In this document: one piece after another, positions 6,282-13,333 of the stretch
How positions within the stretch are numbered: position 1 is the stretch's first letter
Layout of the letters: every line of letters begins with the position of its first letter
NCBI GenBank assembly: GCA_964506645.1
Contig: CAZDML010000037.1
Coordinates: 1-16,251 of the forward strand
Origin: CAZDML01 sp964506645
Lineage (GTDB): Bacteria > Elusimicrobiota > Elusimicrobia > 2-01-FULL-59-12
DNA length: 16,251 nucleotides
Direction of reading: 5' to 3'
Notes under the pieces: model-generated
Seen by the model: the letters and a program-made list of their open reading frames with translations, nothing else
What the model was told of the DNA's origin: nothing
The model's database searches: none
Translations under genes and position numbers: made by a program

Positions 6282-8423
6282 TCAACCGGTCTGGCCGAGT
6301 GCCCAGCGATGAGCATACCCGCTTTGCACGGCGTTGCGCAAGGTGGCTTGCTGTGGTTGTTTTAAATCAGGATCGATCTGTAGTAACTGTTCGGCGTCAT
6401 GGCGAGCCCGTTGGATTAGGGCCGCATCACGAAGCAGATGCCCTACATTGAATAGAGGAGTGCCGTGCTGCTGGGCCCCTAACACTTCGCCCGGCCCCCG
6501 TAATTCTAGATCGATTTCACTCAGACGAAATCCATCGTGAATATTGATCATGGCTTCGATGCGCTTTTCTGCATCATCGGTTTTACAATCGGCAATCAAG
6601 AGGCATTGGGAGGCATGCGCGCCGCGTCCCACTCGCCCGCGCAGCTGATGCAGAGTGGACAGGCCAAAACGTTCGGCATGATGAATAACAATGGTCGTCG
6701 CATTGGCTACATCAATACCGACTTCAATGATAGAGGTGGCGATAAGGATATGGATATCTCCACGACGAAAAGCAGTCATCATGGCTTCCTTTTCTGCGCT
6801 TTTCATTTGTCCATGCAAGATTCCTACCCGCTGGGATTTGAAAGTGGTGCTCTGAAGGAGCTGCGCTTCCTGTACCGCCGCTTTCAACTCGACTTTGTCA
6901 GATTCTTCTACCAGCGGATAGACCAGGTAGGCTTGTCGACCTTGGGCCGCTTCACGCAAGACATGGGCGTAAGCGACTTCAGCCGGCACGTGGCGTGTCA
7001 TAATCGGTGATCGCCCGGGCGGAAGCTCGTGAATCGTTGATACGTCCAAGTCTCCATACAAGGTCAGCGCCAACGTGCGAGGAATCGGGGTGGCCGTCAT
7101 GACCAGTACGTCTGGGACTGGTCCTTTCTGACGCAAAAGGCTGCGGTGCTCTACGCCGAAGCGGTGTTGTTCATCGACAACAATCAGACGCAAGTCAGCA
7201 AAGCGGACATGTTTCTGAATCAGTGCATGAGTGCCGATGACAATGGATGTAGTTCCTTTCTCAATCTGTTCGAGGATCTTTTTTCGTTGCGTGGGTGTTT
7301 GGCGGCCCGTGAGCAAAACAAACGGCACTTTGAGATCGTTTAAGTAGCGTGCAAAGGTGAGGGCATGTTGTTCAGCCAGAATTTCAGTGGGTGCCATAAG
7401 GGCCGCCTGACCGCCATTTTCAACAGCGAGCAGCATCGCGGAGAGCGCAACCAATGTTTTGCCGCTACCGACATCCCCCTGCAGAAGGCGGTTCATGGGA
7501 TACGGACTCATTAAATCATCGAAAATTTCACGAATGACGTGCTTTTGTGCTGGGGTGAACATAAAGCCTAAGTGTTCGCGGAAGGGTGTCAGGAGATGAC
7601 GTTTGAGTTCATAAGGATGTGATTTTGGGATACGCTTTAGGGTCCTTCGCAGTAATGTAAGTGCCGTTTCCAGAATAAAAAATTCTTCGTACGCAAGATA
7701 CTGCCGAGCCCTTTCCTTTTCGAGGAGTGCCTCAGGAAAGTGAATGGTGCGGACAGCCCAGACTTTCCCCTCCCAGTCGTTTTTGCGCAACAGATCCTGC
7801 GGCACGATAGAGGGAAGGGATTCCACATGGGTTGGAAGGACTTTCGCGACTATGGTGCGAATCAAGCGTGTGGGAAGTCCTTCCGGCATCGGATAGACGG
7901 GTACTAGGCGATTAAAGTGGAGCGCATCCTCTTCTGAGAGGGGTGCATCGGCGGAAGCAAGAAGGGCCATGTCTTCGACCCGAAGTTGTTTTCCGGAAGG
8001 TCCCCATTCCAAGACACCATAGACCATTAGCCATTGCCCCTGGACAAGTTTTTTCTTGAGAGGTGCGAAGACATCGTATTGCGGATTGGTGCGTTTAAAC
8101 CAAACGGCCTGGATAGATCCAGACGCATCGCGTACGGTGGCCGATGCCATGGCGAGGTTGCTGCGAAGTGTGCGAAAGGTGACCTCCTCGACCTTGCCGC
8201 GCAGAGTCGTTTTTTCTCCCATGGGGACGTCCTTGATGGAAAAACGGATTCGACGGTCTTCCCAGTCGCGGGGATAGTACGTTAAAACATCGGCCGGGGT
8301 CGTGAGCCCCATTCGTGCCAAGATCTGAGCGCGTGCGGGCCCGACGCCTTTCACGTATTGTAAAGGGAGTTCGTCCTGAAGAGGCAGAGAAGAACGGGAG
8401 GGTGTCGCTTTAGCCACGGGCAT
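6282..8423 (-). CDS. recG: ATP-dependent DNA helicase RecG
   Basis: This 713-residue branch-migration helicase rescues stalled forks and processes Holliday-type junctions. The N-terminal region begins with a helix-hairpin-like VKGVGPARAQIL (24-35). It is followed by the OB-fold wedge (about 72-155, starting TTLRGKVEEV). The helicase core carries Walker A GDVGSGKT (316-323), the DEQH box (417-420), TATPIPRT (443-450), ILHGQMK (535-541) and motif VI RGRVGRG (595-601). It then has the RecG segment DLELRGPGEVLGAQQHG (638-654). Length is typical. The ATG at 8423 has no Shine-Dalgarno. A TAAAAT hexamer eight bases upstream suggests a leaderless message. It appears to be the first gene of the recG-coaD-pta-pilT-pilC run and is divergent from rpmB. 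Confidence 0.97.
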   Translation of the reverse strand: MPVAKATPSRSSLPLQDELPLQYVKGVGPARAQILARMGLTTPADVLTYYPRDWEDRRIRFSIKDVPMGEKTTLRGKVEEVTFRTLRSNLAMASATVRDASGSIQAVWFKRTNPQYDVFAPLKKKLVQGQWLMVYGVLEWGPSGKQLRVEDMALLASADAPLSEEDALHFNRLVPVYPMPEGLPTRLIRTIVAKVLPTHVESLPSIVPQDLLRKNDWEGKVWAVRTIHFPEALLEKERARQYLAYEEFFILETALTLLRRTLKRIPKSHPYELKRHLLTPFREHLGFMFTPAQKHVIREIFDDLMSPYPMNRLLQGDVGSGKTLVALSAMLLAVENGGQAALMAPTEILAEQHALTFARYLNDLKVPFVLLTGRQTPTQRKKILEQIEKGTTSIVIGTHALIQKHVRFADLRLIVVDEQHRFGVEHRSLLRQKGPVPDVLVMTATPIPRTLALTLYGDLDVSTIHELPPGRSPIMTRHVPAEVAYAHVLREAAQGRQAYLVYPLVEESDKVELKAAVQEAQLLQSTTFKSQRVGILHGQMKSAEKEAMMTAFRRGDIHILIATSIIEVGIDVANATTIVIHHAERFGLSTLHQLRGRVGRGAHASQCLLIADCKTDDAEKRIEAMINIHDGFRLSEIDLELRGPGEVLGAQQHGTPLFNVGHLLRDAALIQRARHDAEQLLQIDPDLKQPQQATLRNAVQSGYAHRWALGQTG

Positions 8424-8428
8424 ATGGG

Positions 8429-8458
8429 TTGATTTTAGCGCTCAAAATTTGGCAAAAT
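8429..8458 (+). promoter_or_regulatory. Candidate rpmB promoter, extended -10
   Basis: TTGATT (8429-8434, 4 of 6) and CAAAAT (8453-8458, 4 of 6) are separated by 18 bases. The spacer ends in TGG, a TGn extended -10. The predicted start near 8465 leaves a leader of about 25 bases with AAGGAG. It overlaps the candidate recG promoter on the other strand, so the two divergent units may compete. Confidence 0.45.
8432..8437 (-). promoter_or_regulatory. Candidate -10 element of recG, leaderless spacing
   Basis: TAAAAT on the minus strand (5 of 6 consensus) ends eight bases before the recG ATG. A transcript starting about seven bases downstream would begin within one or two bases of the ATG, which fits the absence of a ribosome binding site. 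No convincing -35 lies at 16 to 18 bases, so this is a weak call. Confidence 0.35.
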
Positions 8459-8476
8459 ATCGACTCAAATAAGCAT

Positions 8477-8482
8477 AAGGAG
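8477..8482 (+). promoter_or_regulatory. Shine-Dalgarno site of rpmB
   Basis: AAGGAG lies seven bases before the rpmB ATG at 8490, ideal for a highly translated ribosomal protein and in contrast to the site-less recG start on the other strand. Confidence 0.85.
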
Positions 8483-8489
8483 CCGTACT

Positions 8490-8702
8490 ATGGCATTACG
8501 ATGTGATGTGTGTGGCAAAGGTCCTGTGGCTGGTAAAACTATCAGCCATTCTCATCGCGCAACGAATCGACGATTTCTTCCCAACGTCCAACGGATGAAA
8601 GTGGTTCTCCATGGGCATGTGAAGCATGCGAAAGTCTGTTCGCGTTGTGTCCGTTCTGGTAAGATAGTTCGTCCGACAGGCCGAGCTCTCGCCGCCGCTT
8701 AA
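8490..8702 (+). CDS. rpmB: Ribosomal protein bL28
   Basis: This 70-residue basic protein of the large ribosomal subunit is the only plus-strand gene here. The zinc-binding form is present: C5-x2-C8 in RCDVCGKGP and C50-x2-C53 in VCSRCVRSGK. The conserved central stretch SHSHRATNRRFLPNVQ covers residues 19-34. Length fits bL28. Keeping all four cysteines (the C+ form) suggests this copy relies on zinc. The gene stands alone, with a candidate promoter and strong ribosome site upstream and a terminator 28 bases after its stop. L33, a frequent neighbour, is not adjacent. Confidence 0.96.
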   Translation: MALRCDVCGKGPVAGKTISHSHRATNRRFLPNVQRMKVVLHGHVKHAKVCSRCVRSGKIVRPTGRALAAA

Positions 8703-8730
8703 AGCGCTATAAATCCAGAGTTTTTCATAG

Positions 8731-8761
8731 AAACCGTGTTCCGAAAGGGACACGGTTTTTT
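8731..8761 (+). terminator. Intrinsic terminator of rpmB
   Basis: A 12-pair stem (8731-8742 with 8747-8758, one G-T wobble) closes on a GAAA tetraloop and runs into six T on the plus strand (8756-8761). It lies between the convergent rpmB and thiG. Read on the minus strand the stem is followed only by a short, broken T run, so it may stop thiG transcripts less well. Confidence 0.92.
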
Positions 8762-8764
8762 GCG

Positions 8765-9550
8765 TTATTTCGTAAGAGGGGTGACCATCCCAGCTGTCGG
8801 ACTAGAGGCGGACCCGCTGAATTTTTTAGGCATGCGTCCCGCCAGATACGCTTGGCGCCCCGCAGAGACAGCCAAGCGCATGGCGTCCGCCATACGGATC
8901 GGGTCTTTTGCTTCGGCCACCGCTGTATTCATGAGGATGGCTGCAGCGCCCAGTTCCATGGCAACCGCGGCATCCGATGCTGTGCCGACTCCTGCGTCTA
9001 CAATGACAGGCACTTTGCTTTGTTCAAGAATAAATTGAACTGGAAGAGGATTGAGAATTCCTTGACCACTGCCGATAGGGGCTGCCAGAGGCATAATCGT
9101 AACGGCGCCGGCTTCCTCAAGTCGCTTGGCCATAATGGGGTCGTCGCTTGTATAAGGAAGAACCTTGAATCCTTCTTTCACCAGGACTTTGGTTGCTTCC
9201 AGCGTCGCTTGAACATCCGGAAAGAGAGTTTTAGGGTCTCCGATTACTTCTAATTTGACCAAGTCTGTTTCGCAGAGTTCCCGCGAGATACGGGCTGTGC
9301 GAATAGCATCTTCTGCGGTATAACAACCGGCTGTATTCGGCAAAATAGGCATGCCCTTGGGAAGGTAACTCCAGAAAGACTGAGAGGATTTATCGCTGAG
9401 ATCCACTCGGCGTACGGCGACAGTGACCATGGCTGCCTGAGCAGCGAGCAGGGCATCATGCATCAATTGAAAGGTTTTGTATTTCCCTGTTCCAAGAATC
9501 AATCGCGATGTGTAGGTTTTTCCTGCGATGACTAACGATTCGTCATTCAT
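8765..9550 (-). CDS. thiG: Thiazole synthase ThiG
   Basis: This 261-residue TIM-barrel enzyme builds the thiazole phosphate of thiamine from deoxyxylulose phosphate, dehydroglycine or glycine imine, and ThiS thiocarboxylate. Visible motifs are LILGTGKYK (17-25), VAVRRVDL (44-51), LPNTAGCYTAEDAIRTARI (70-88) and LVKLEVIGD (97-105). The Schiff-base lysine is probably Lys99. Then come AAPIGSGQGILNP (156-168), VIVDAGVGTASDA (182-194) and LMNTAVAEAKDP (206-217). The ATG at 9550 is preferred to a TTG at 9565 because GGAGG lies five bases upstream, overlapping the ThiS C-terminal glycine codons. The gap to thiS is one base, so the pair is translationally coupled. ThiF, ThiH or ThiO are not in view and must be encoded elsewhere. 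Confidence 0.97.
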   Translation of the reverse strand: MNDESLVIAGKTYTSRLILGTGKYKTFQLMHDALLAAQAAMVTVAVRRVDLSDKSSQSFWSYLPKGMPILPNTAGCYTAEDAIRTARISRELCETDLVKLEVIGDPKTLFPDVQATLEATKVLVKEGFKVLPYTSDDPIMAKRLEEAGAVTIMPLAAPIGSGQGILNPLPVQFILEQSKVPVIVDAGVGTASDAAVAMELGAAAILMNTAVAEAKDPIRMADAMRLAVSAGRQAYLAGRMPKKFSGSASSPTAGMVTPLTK

Positions 9551-9551
9551 T

Positions 9552-9752
9552 TTATCCTCCACCAATGGCCTGGATCACTTCCAGGACATCTCCCTCGTTC
9601 AAAACGGTATTGGCATACTGTGCTCGCCGAATAATCTTTAGATTGAGCTCGCAGGCCACGCGACCTTCCATGATGCCGAGTGACGTTAAAAGTTGCTGCA
9701 ACGTCATTGATGCAGGGAATTCTTTGATTTCCCCGTTTAAAGTGAGTTTCAT
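9552..9752 (-). CDS. thiS: Sulfur carrier protein ThiS
   Basis: This 66-residue ubiquitin-fold protein carries sulfur as a C-terminal thiocarboxylate to ThiG. It begins MKLTLNGEIKEFPASMTLQQLL and ends in AIGGG, with the di-glycine terminus needed for adenylation by ThiF. Length and fold pattern match the family. The ATG at 9752 has no Shine-Dalgarno. A perfect extended -10, TGATATAAT, ends six bases before it, which would make the message leaderless. It follows the ZIP transporter gene by 23 bases, so read-through from the lpx run is also possible. Confidence 0.95.
   Translation of the reverse strand: MKLTLNGEIKEFPASMTLQQLLTSLGIMEGRVACELNLKIIRRAQYANTVLNEGDVLEVIQAIGGG
9556..9560 (-). promoter_or_regulatory. 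Shine-Dalgarno site fixing the thiG start
   Basis: GGAGG, formed by the last glycine codons of thiS, lies five bases before the ATG at 9550. It rules out the upstream TTG at 9565. Confidence 0.85.
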
Positions 9753-9758
9753 GCAGAA

Positions 9759-9767
9759 ATTATATCA
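9759..9767 (-). promoter_or_regulatory. Consensus extended -10 promoter of thiSG
   Basis: TGATATAAT on the minus strand is the exact TGn-TATAAT extended -10. Six bases separate it from the thiS ATG, so transcription would start at the A of the start codon. No good -35 is seen at 17 bases, which extended -10 promoters do not require. It lies wholly in the 23-base gap between the ZIP gene and thiS. Confidence 0.65.
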
Positions 9768-9775
9768 GGAATGCG

Positions 9776-10492
9776 TTAGTAAATAGCCCCGACTAGGATG
9801 ACTCCGATGAGGAGAAAAAGCAGGCAAAGGCGGTCGTGCGCTTCATGGAGACGCGGTAAAAGATCAGCGGCTCCAACGTAAATGAACGAGCCTGTCGCCA
9901 CGGCCAGGACAAATCCCACCACACTGGGTGGCAGCTGACCTGTGAAGTGATAGCTCATGATCGCTCCCAAGGGGGTTGCCAAGGCGACGCAGCACCCCAG
10001 GAGGTACTCATTGCCTTTGGAGTATCCCGCAGCGCGGAGTAAACTGGTTAACGTCAACCCATCTGAGAACTTGTGTAAGATGACGCCCACCGAAATAATG
10101 CTTCCTAGCACCATGTTGCGGTGCAGGCCAACCCCAATGACCATGCCATCGATGAATGCGTGAGCGGAAAGCGCGATGAGGGCCGTCACAGGAACAAGCG
10201 GCGCCATCGATTTTGGGCGTAAAAAATCTTCGCAAGCATGCACCATAGTCACGTTCTCCGCTGCAAAAAGAATGACAAATGTCCCGAGAATGGTCACCCC
10301 CGCAGATTGTCCGGCCAACCCAAAGGCTTCCGGCATCAGATGCAGGAAGGCGATGCCGAGCAGAACGCCTGAGCTAAAAGCCAAAAGACGCCATAGGTGA
10401 CGCTGGGTCCAGGCTTCTTTCAGGATAGTGAGCGCACTGCCTGAAAAGGTCGTGATGAACGCAATAATGGAGAAAAGAATTAATGATTTCAT
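9776..10492 (-). CDS. ZIP-family metal transporter
   Basis: This 238-residue polytopic inner-membrane protein of the ZIP family likely imports zinc or another divalent metal. Hydrophobic helices cover most of the sequence. The metal-site helices read HAFIDGMVIG (111-120) and HKFSDGLTL (140-148), which correspond to the HNxPEG and HExPEG signatures with Asp in place of Glu and no proline. The usual His-rich loop before helix 4 is reduced to VHACEDF. The ATG overlaps the msbA stop by four bases (ATGA) and has no Shine-Dalgarno, so translation is probably coupled to msbA. Its presence in a lipid A operon could supply zinc for LpxC, but this is inference. Metal specificity cannot be read from the sequence. 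Confidence 0.85.
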   Translation of the reverse strand: MKSLILFSIIAFITTFSGSALTILKEAWTQRHLWRLLAFSSGVLLGIAFLHLMPEAFGLAGQSAGVTILGTFVILFAAENVTMVHACEDFLRPKSMAPLVPVTALIALSAHAFIDGMVIGVGLHRNMVLGSIISVGVILHKFSDGLTLTSLLRAAGYSKGNEYLLGCCVALATPLGAIMSYHFTGQLPPSVVGFVLAVATGSFIYVGAADLLPRLHEAHDRLCLLFLLIGVILVGAIY

Positions 10493-12231
10493 TGGAGAAT
10501 TTGTAGGGAGTGGAGTTTGTAGTACACGCCTTGCTTGGCCAGAAGATCCTGATGCGTTCCTTCTTCAACAATTTGACCCCGGTCCATGACAACAATCCGG
10601 TCTGCCTTACGAACGGTTGCCAGACGGTGAGCGATCACTAGGACGGTTCGGTTGACCATGAGATGTTCGACCGCATCTTGAACGAGTTTTTCGGATTCGG
10701 CATCCAGAGACGAGGTGGCTTCATCAAGAATGAGTATCGGTGGATTTTTTAGCAGGGCACGAGCAATCGAGAGACGTTGACGTTCTCCCCCCGAAAGCCG
10801 AATCCCTCGCTCCCCAATTGCTGTGTCGTAGCCCATGGGCAGGCGCGAGACAAAATCATGGGCGTTGGCGGCTTTTGCTGCTTCCTGGACTTCCTCAAGG
10901 GTTGCGTTGGGTTTACCATAGGCAATGTTGTAGCGAATGGTCTCATTAAAGAGAAGCACTTCCTGGGTGACGAGACCGATCTGCTGGCGTACAGAATCCA
11001 GAGTTGATTGGCGAATGTCCTGTCCATCGATCGTCACGCGGCCGGAGGTTGGGTCGTAAAACCGCGGTAGAAGCAGTGCCATGGATGTTTTTCCTGCCCC
11101 TGATGAACCGACAAGCGCCACAATTTCTCCTCGATTGATAGTCAGGTTCACATTGCGTAGTGCCCAGCGAGGTTCGCTGGCCTTGCCATCGGGTGTGGGA
11201 TAGCGGAATGAAATCCCTTCATAAGTAATCCGACCAGAAAAGGAGGCTAGTGGGAGAGCGGCCGGAGCGTCCTGAATATGCGGGACTTCATCGAGCAGTT
11301 CAAAAATGCGTTCTGCAGAGGCAGTGCCCAGCTGAAGTTGAGCATTCAATTCAGCAAAATTCTTAATCGGTCGATAAATGGAAAGGGCACTGGCCATAAA
11401 TGCGAAGAAAGAGCCTGTCGTCCAAACGTTATGAATGACATCGCTGCCACCCTTCCATAAAAGAAAAGCACCGGTCAGGGCTCCGACCATCTCCATGCAG
11501 GGGCTTGAGAGTGTATCGGTTTTTGCAAAGCGTAAGGACAAATCCAAAAAGTAACGGTTGGCTTTTTGGAATCGGGAAATTTCTGTTTGTTCGGCTCGAT
11601 ATGCTTTCACAACGGGCGCTGCTTGAATATTTTCCTGGATGACGGAGTAGAGTTCGCCCATCTGACTCTGTCCTTTGCGTCCAACGGTGCGCAGAGATTT
11701 TCCTAAAACGACAATGATGACTGCTGAAATGGGCAGAATACCCAAAGTCATGAGCGAAAATTTCCAGGAAAGTGAAAAAAGAACGCCGACCAGGCTGATG
11801 GCCGTAAGACCATCGCGTATGAGATAAATGGGTGTGCGTGCGATGACCTGCTGAAGGGCATTGAGGTCGTTGGTGAAACGAGCAATGACCTTGCCGGTGG
11901 ATTTGTGCGTAAAGAACTCCATTGAGAGCTCCTGCAAATGGCGGAAAAGCTGCTCGCGCAGATCGGCGATGACATGGAGCCCGATGTAGGCCATCCAGTA
12001 GTTTTGTCCATAAGACAAAAAGCCCTTCAGGATAAAGATCGCCGGGAGTGCCACGAGCAGTCTGTAAAGCGTATTCAGATCGCGGCCAATGAAGACCTGA
12101 TCGAGAACGGGTTTGATCAAATACATGGTCAAGGCGGTCATGCCGGCCACGCCCGCCATACAGACCAAGGCCGCGACCAGGCGCCAGGTGTAGGGATTTA
12201 AATAGTTCGCGAGTCGTTTATACAGTTTCAT
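10489..12231 (-). CDS. msbA: Lipid A exporter, ABC transporter MsbA-type
   Basis: This 580-residue half-transporter has an N-terminal six-helix membrane domain and a C-terminal ATPase, and works as a homodimer. In the ATPase are Walker A GSSGAGKT (375-382), the Q-loop VTQEV near 423, the signature LSGGERQR (479-486), Walker B ILILDE (499-504) and the H-loop His near 535. The first helix region (about 15-40) and the stretch EFFTHKSTGKVIARFTND (about 105-122) are typical of MsbA and related lipid exporters. The gene sits directly after lpxB, overlapping its end by 14 bases, which supports a role in flipping lipid A core across the inner membrane. Lipid-linked oligosaccharide or multidrug export are alternatives that sequence alone cannot exclude. 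There is no Shine-Dalgarno. Confidence 0.92.
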   Translation of the reverse strand: MKLYKRLANYLNPYTWRLVAALVCMAGVAGMTALTMYLIKPVLDQVFIGRDLNTLYRLLVALPAIFILKGFLSYGQNYWMAYIGLHVIADLREQLFRHLQELSMEFFTHKSTGKVIARFTNDLNALQQVIARTPIYLIRDGLTAISLVGVLFSLSWKFSLMTLGILPISAVIIVVLGKSLRTVGRKGQSQMGELYSVIQENIQAAPVVKAYRAEQTEISRFQKANRYFLDLSLRFAKTDTLSSPCMEMVGALTGAFLLWKGGSDVIHNVWTTGSFFAFMASALSIYRPIKNFAELNAQLQLGTASAERIFELLDEVPHIQDAPAALPLASFSGRITYEGISFRYPTPDGKASEPRWALRNVNLTINRGEIVALVGSSGAGKTSMALLLPRFYDPTSGRVTIDGQDIRQSTLDSVRQQIGLVTQEVLLFNETIRYNIAYGKPNATLEEVQEAAKAANAHDFVSRLPMGYDTAIGERGIRLSGGERQRLSIARALLKNPPILILDEATSSLDAESEKLVQDAVEHLMVNRTVLVIAHRLATVRKADRIVVMDRGQIVEEGTHQDLLAKQGVYYKLHSLQILQ

Positions 12232-13333
12232 GGGTCTTTAAGAGAGTCAAAATTTCATGGGCTGCGGTCTCGCTGGCCTTTGATCCACCGAGGGTGCTAC
12301 GCAAAGCAAGCAACTTGCGACGTGTATTGTCCCATAACGAGCGATTCATTAAAAGTTCTTTTGCAGCGTGGGCAAGCTTTTTAGGAGTCGCATCGGCTTG
12401 GATAAGCTCAGGGACGATCCGTTCGTTTGCCAGTATGTTGGGTATTGCGATGAAGGGGATCCGTATGAGACGTTGGGCGATCGCATAAGTGATCGGTGAA
12501 AGCTTGTACATGACCACCATGGGAATTCCTAGAAGAGTGTTTTCCAAAGCGGCTGTCCCCGAAACACCTATCGCGAGCTGCAATTTTTTCCGGTGTTCAT
12601 AGTGCTCATCGATTTCCAGGGTAATCCACGGAATGTTCTGAATGGCGGTAACGTAGGGATGTGTCGGCATTTCTTTGGGACGAAATAATATAAAGCGTGC
12701 CTGCGGAAATGTCTCGTGGAGCTGCTGGGCGGTATTCACGAGAACCGGTAAGTGGCGCTGTACCACACTGGTACGGGATCCAGGAAGCAGACCAATGGTC
12801 ATGGGGGTGCCAGGACCCGTGGGTTCTGGTAGCCGTTCGACTAACGGGTGACCGATAAAGGCCACGGGAACCCCAGCTTCTTGATAGAGCGGAACCTCAA
12901 ACGGAAAAATAACAAGCATCTTTGTAAGGACGCGCGATAGTTCCTGTATGCGCCCGGACCGACTCGCCCACACCTGCGGGCTGACATAATAAATGACCGG
13001 GATATGAAGTTGATGGGCGGCACGAGCCACGCGGATATTAAATCCATAGTAGTCGACCAGGACGACCGCATCGGGTCGGTCGCTAGTCAAAAACTTTGTC
13101 AGGGTACGAAGCGCGTGAAGAAGGGCTGGAAGCTTAAAGAGAGGCTCCAGAAAGCCAAATCCGCCTATACTGACCAGTGAAAGTAAAAAACGATCGGAGG
13201 TTTCTTGGAGATAGATGCCACCTGCCGCGCTTAGACGAAGCGTGGGGTGTTGCGCTTTAAGAGCTCGTGCTAAAGCTGCCGCATGCTGATCCCCAGAGGG
13301 GTCGCCTGCAACAATAAGTAGATGTTTAGGCAT
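12218..13333 (-). CDS. lpxB: Lipid A disaccharide synthase LpxB
   Basis: This 371-residue peripheral membrane glycosyltransferase (GT19) joins lipid X and UDP-2,3-diacylglucosamine to form the lipid A disaccharide. Visible are the N-terminal AGDPSGDQHAA (9-19), VDYYGFNIRVA (93-103), YYVSPQVWAS (115-124), GHPLVE (161-166), GLLPGSR (181-187) and GVSGTAALEN near the C-terminal third. Length is typical. The start overlaps the preceding oxidoreductase gene by eight bases, and the end overlaps msbA. There is no Shine-Dalgarno, so reinitiation after the upstream stop is likely. LpxK, the next enzyme, is not in this window. Confidence 0.96.
   Translation of the reverse strand: MPKHLLIVAGDPSGDQHAAALARALKAQHPTLRLSAAGGIYLQETSDRFLLSLVSIGGFGFLEPLFKLPALLHALRTLTKFLTSDRPDAVVLVDYYGFNIRVARAAHQLHIPVIYYVSPQVWASRSGRIQELSRVLTKMLVIFPFEVPLYQEAGVPVAFIGHPLVERLPEPTGPGTPMTIGLLPGSRTSVVQRHLPVLVNTAQQLHETFPQARFILFRPKEMPTHPYVTAIQNIPWITLEIDEHYEHRKKLQLAIGVSGTAALENTLLGIPMVVMYKLSPITYAIAQRLIRIPFIAIPNILANERIVPELIQADATPKKLAHAAKELLMNRSLWDNTRRKLLALRSTLGGSKASETAAHEILTLLKTHETV

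Noticed and set aside
8496..8753. Minus-strand frame of 85 codons across rpmB
   Set aside because: It runs antisense through rpmB and its terminator and has no recognisable protein features.
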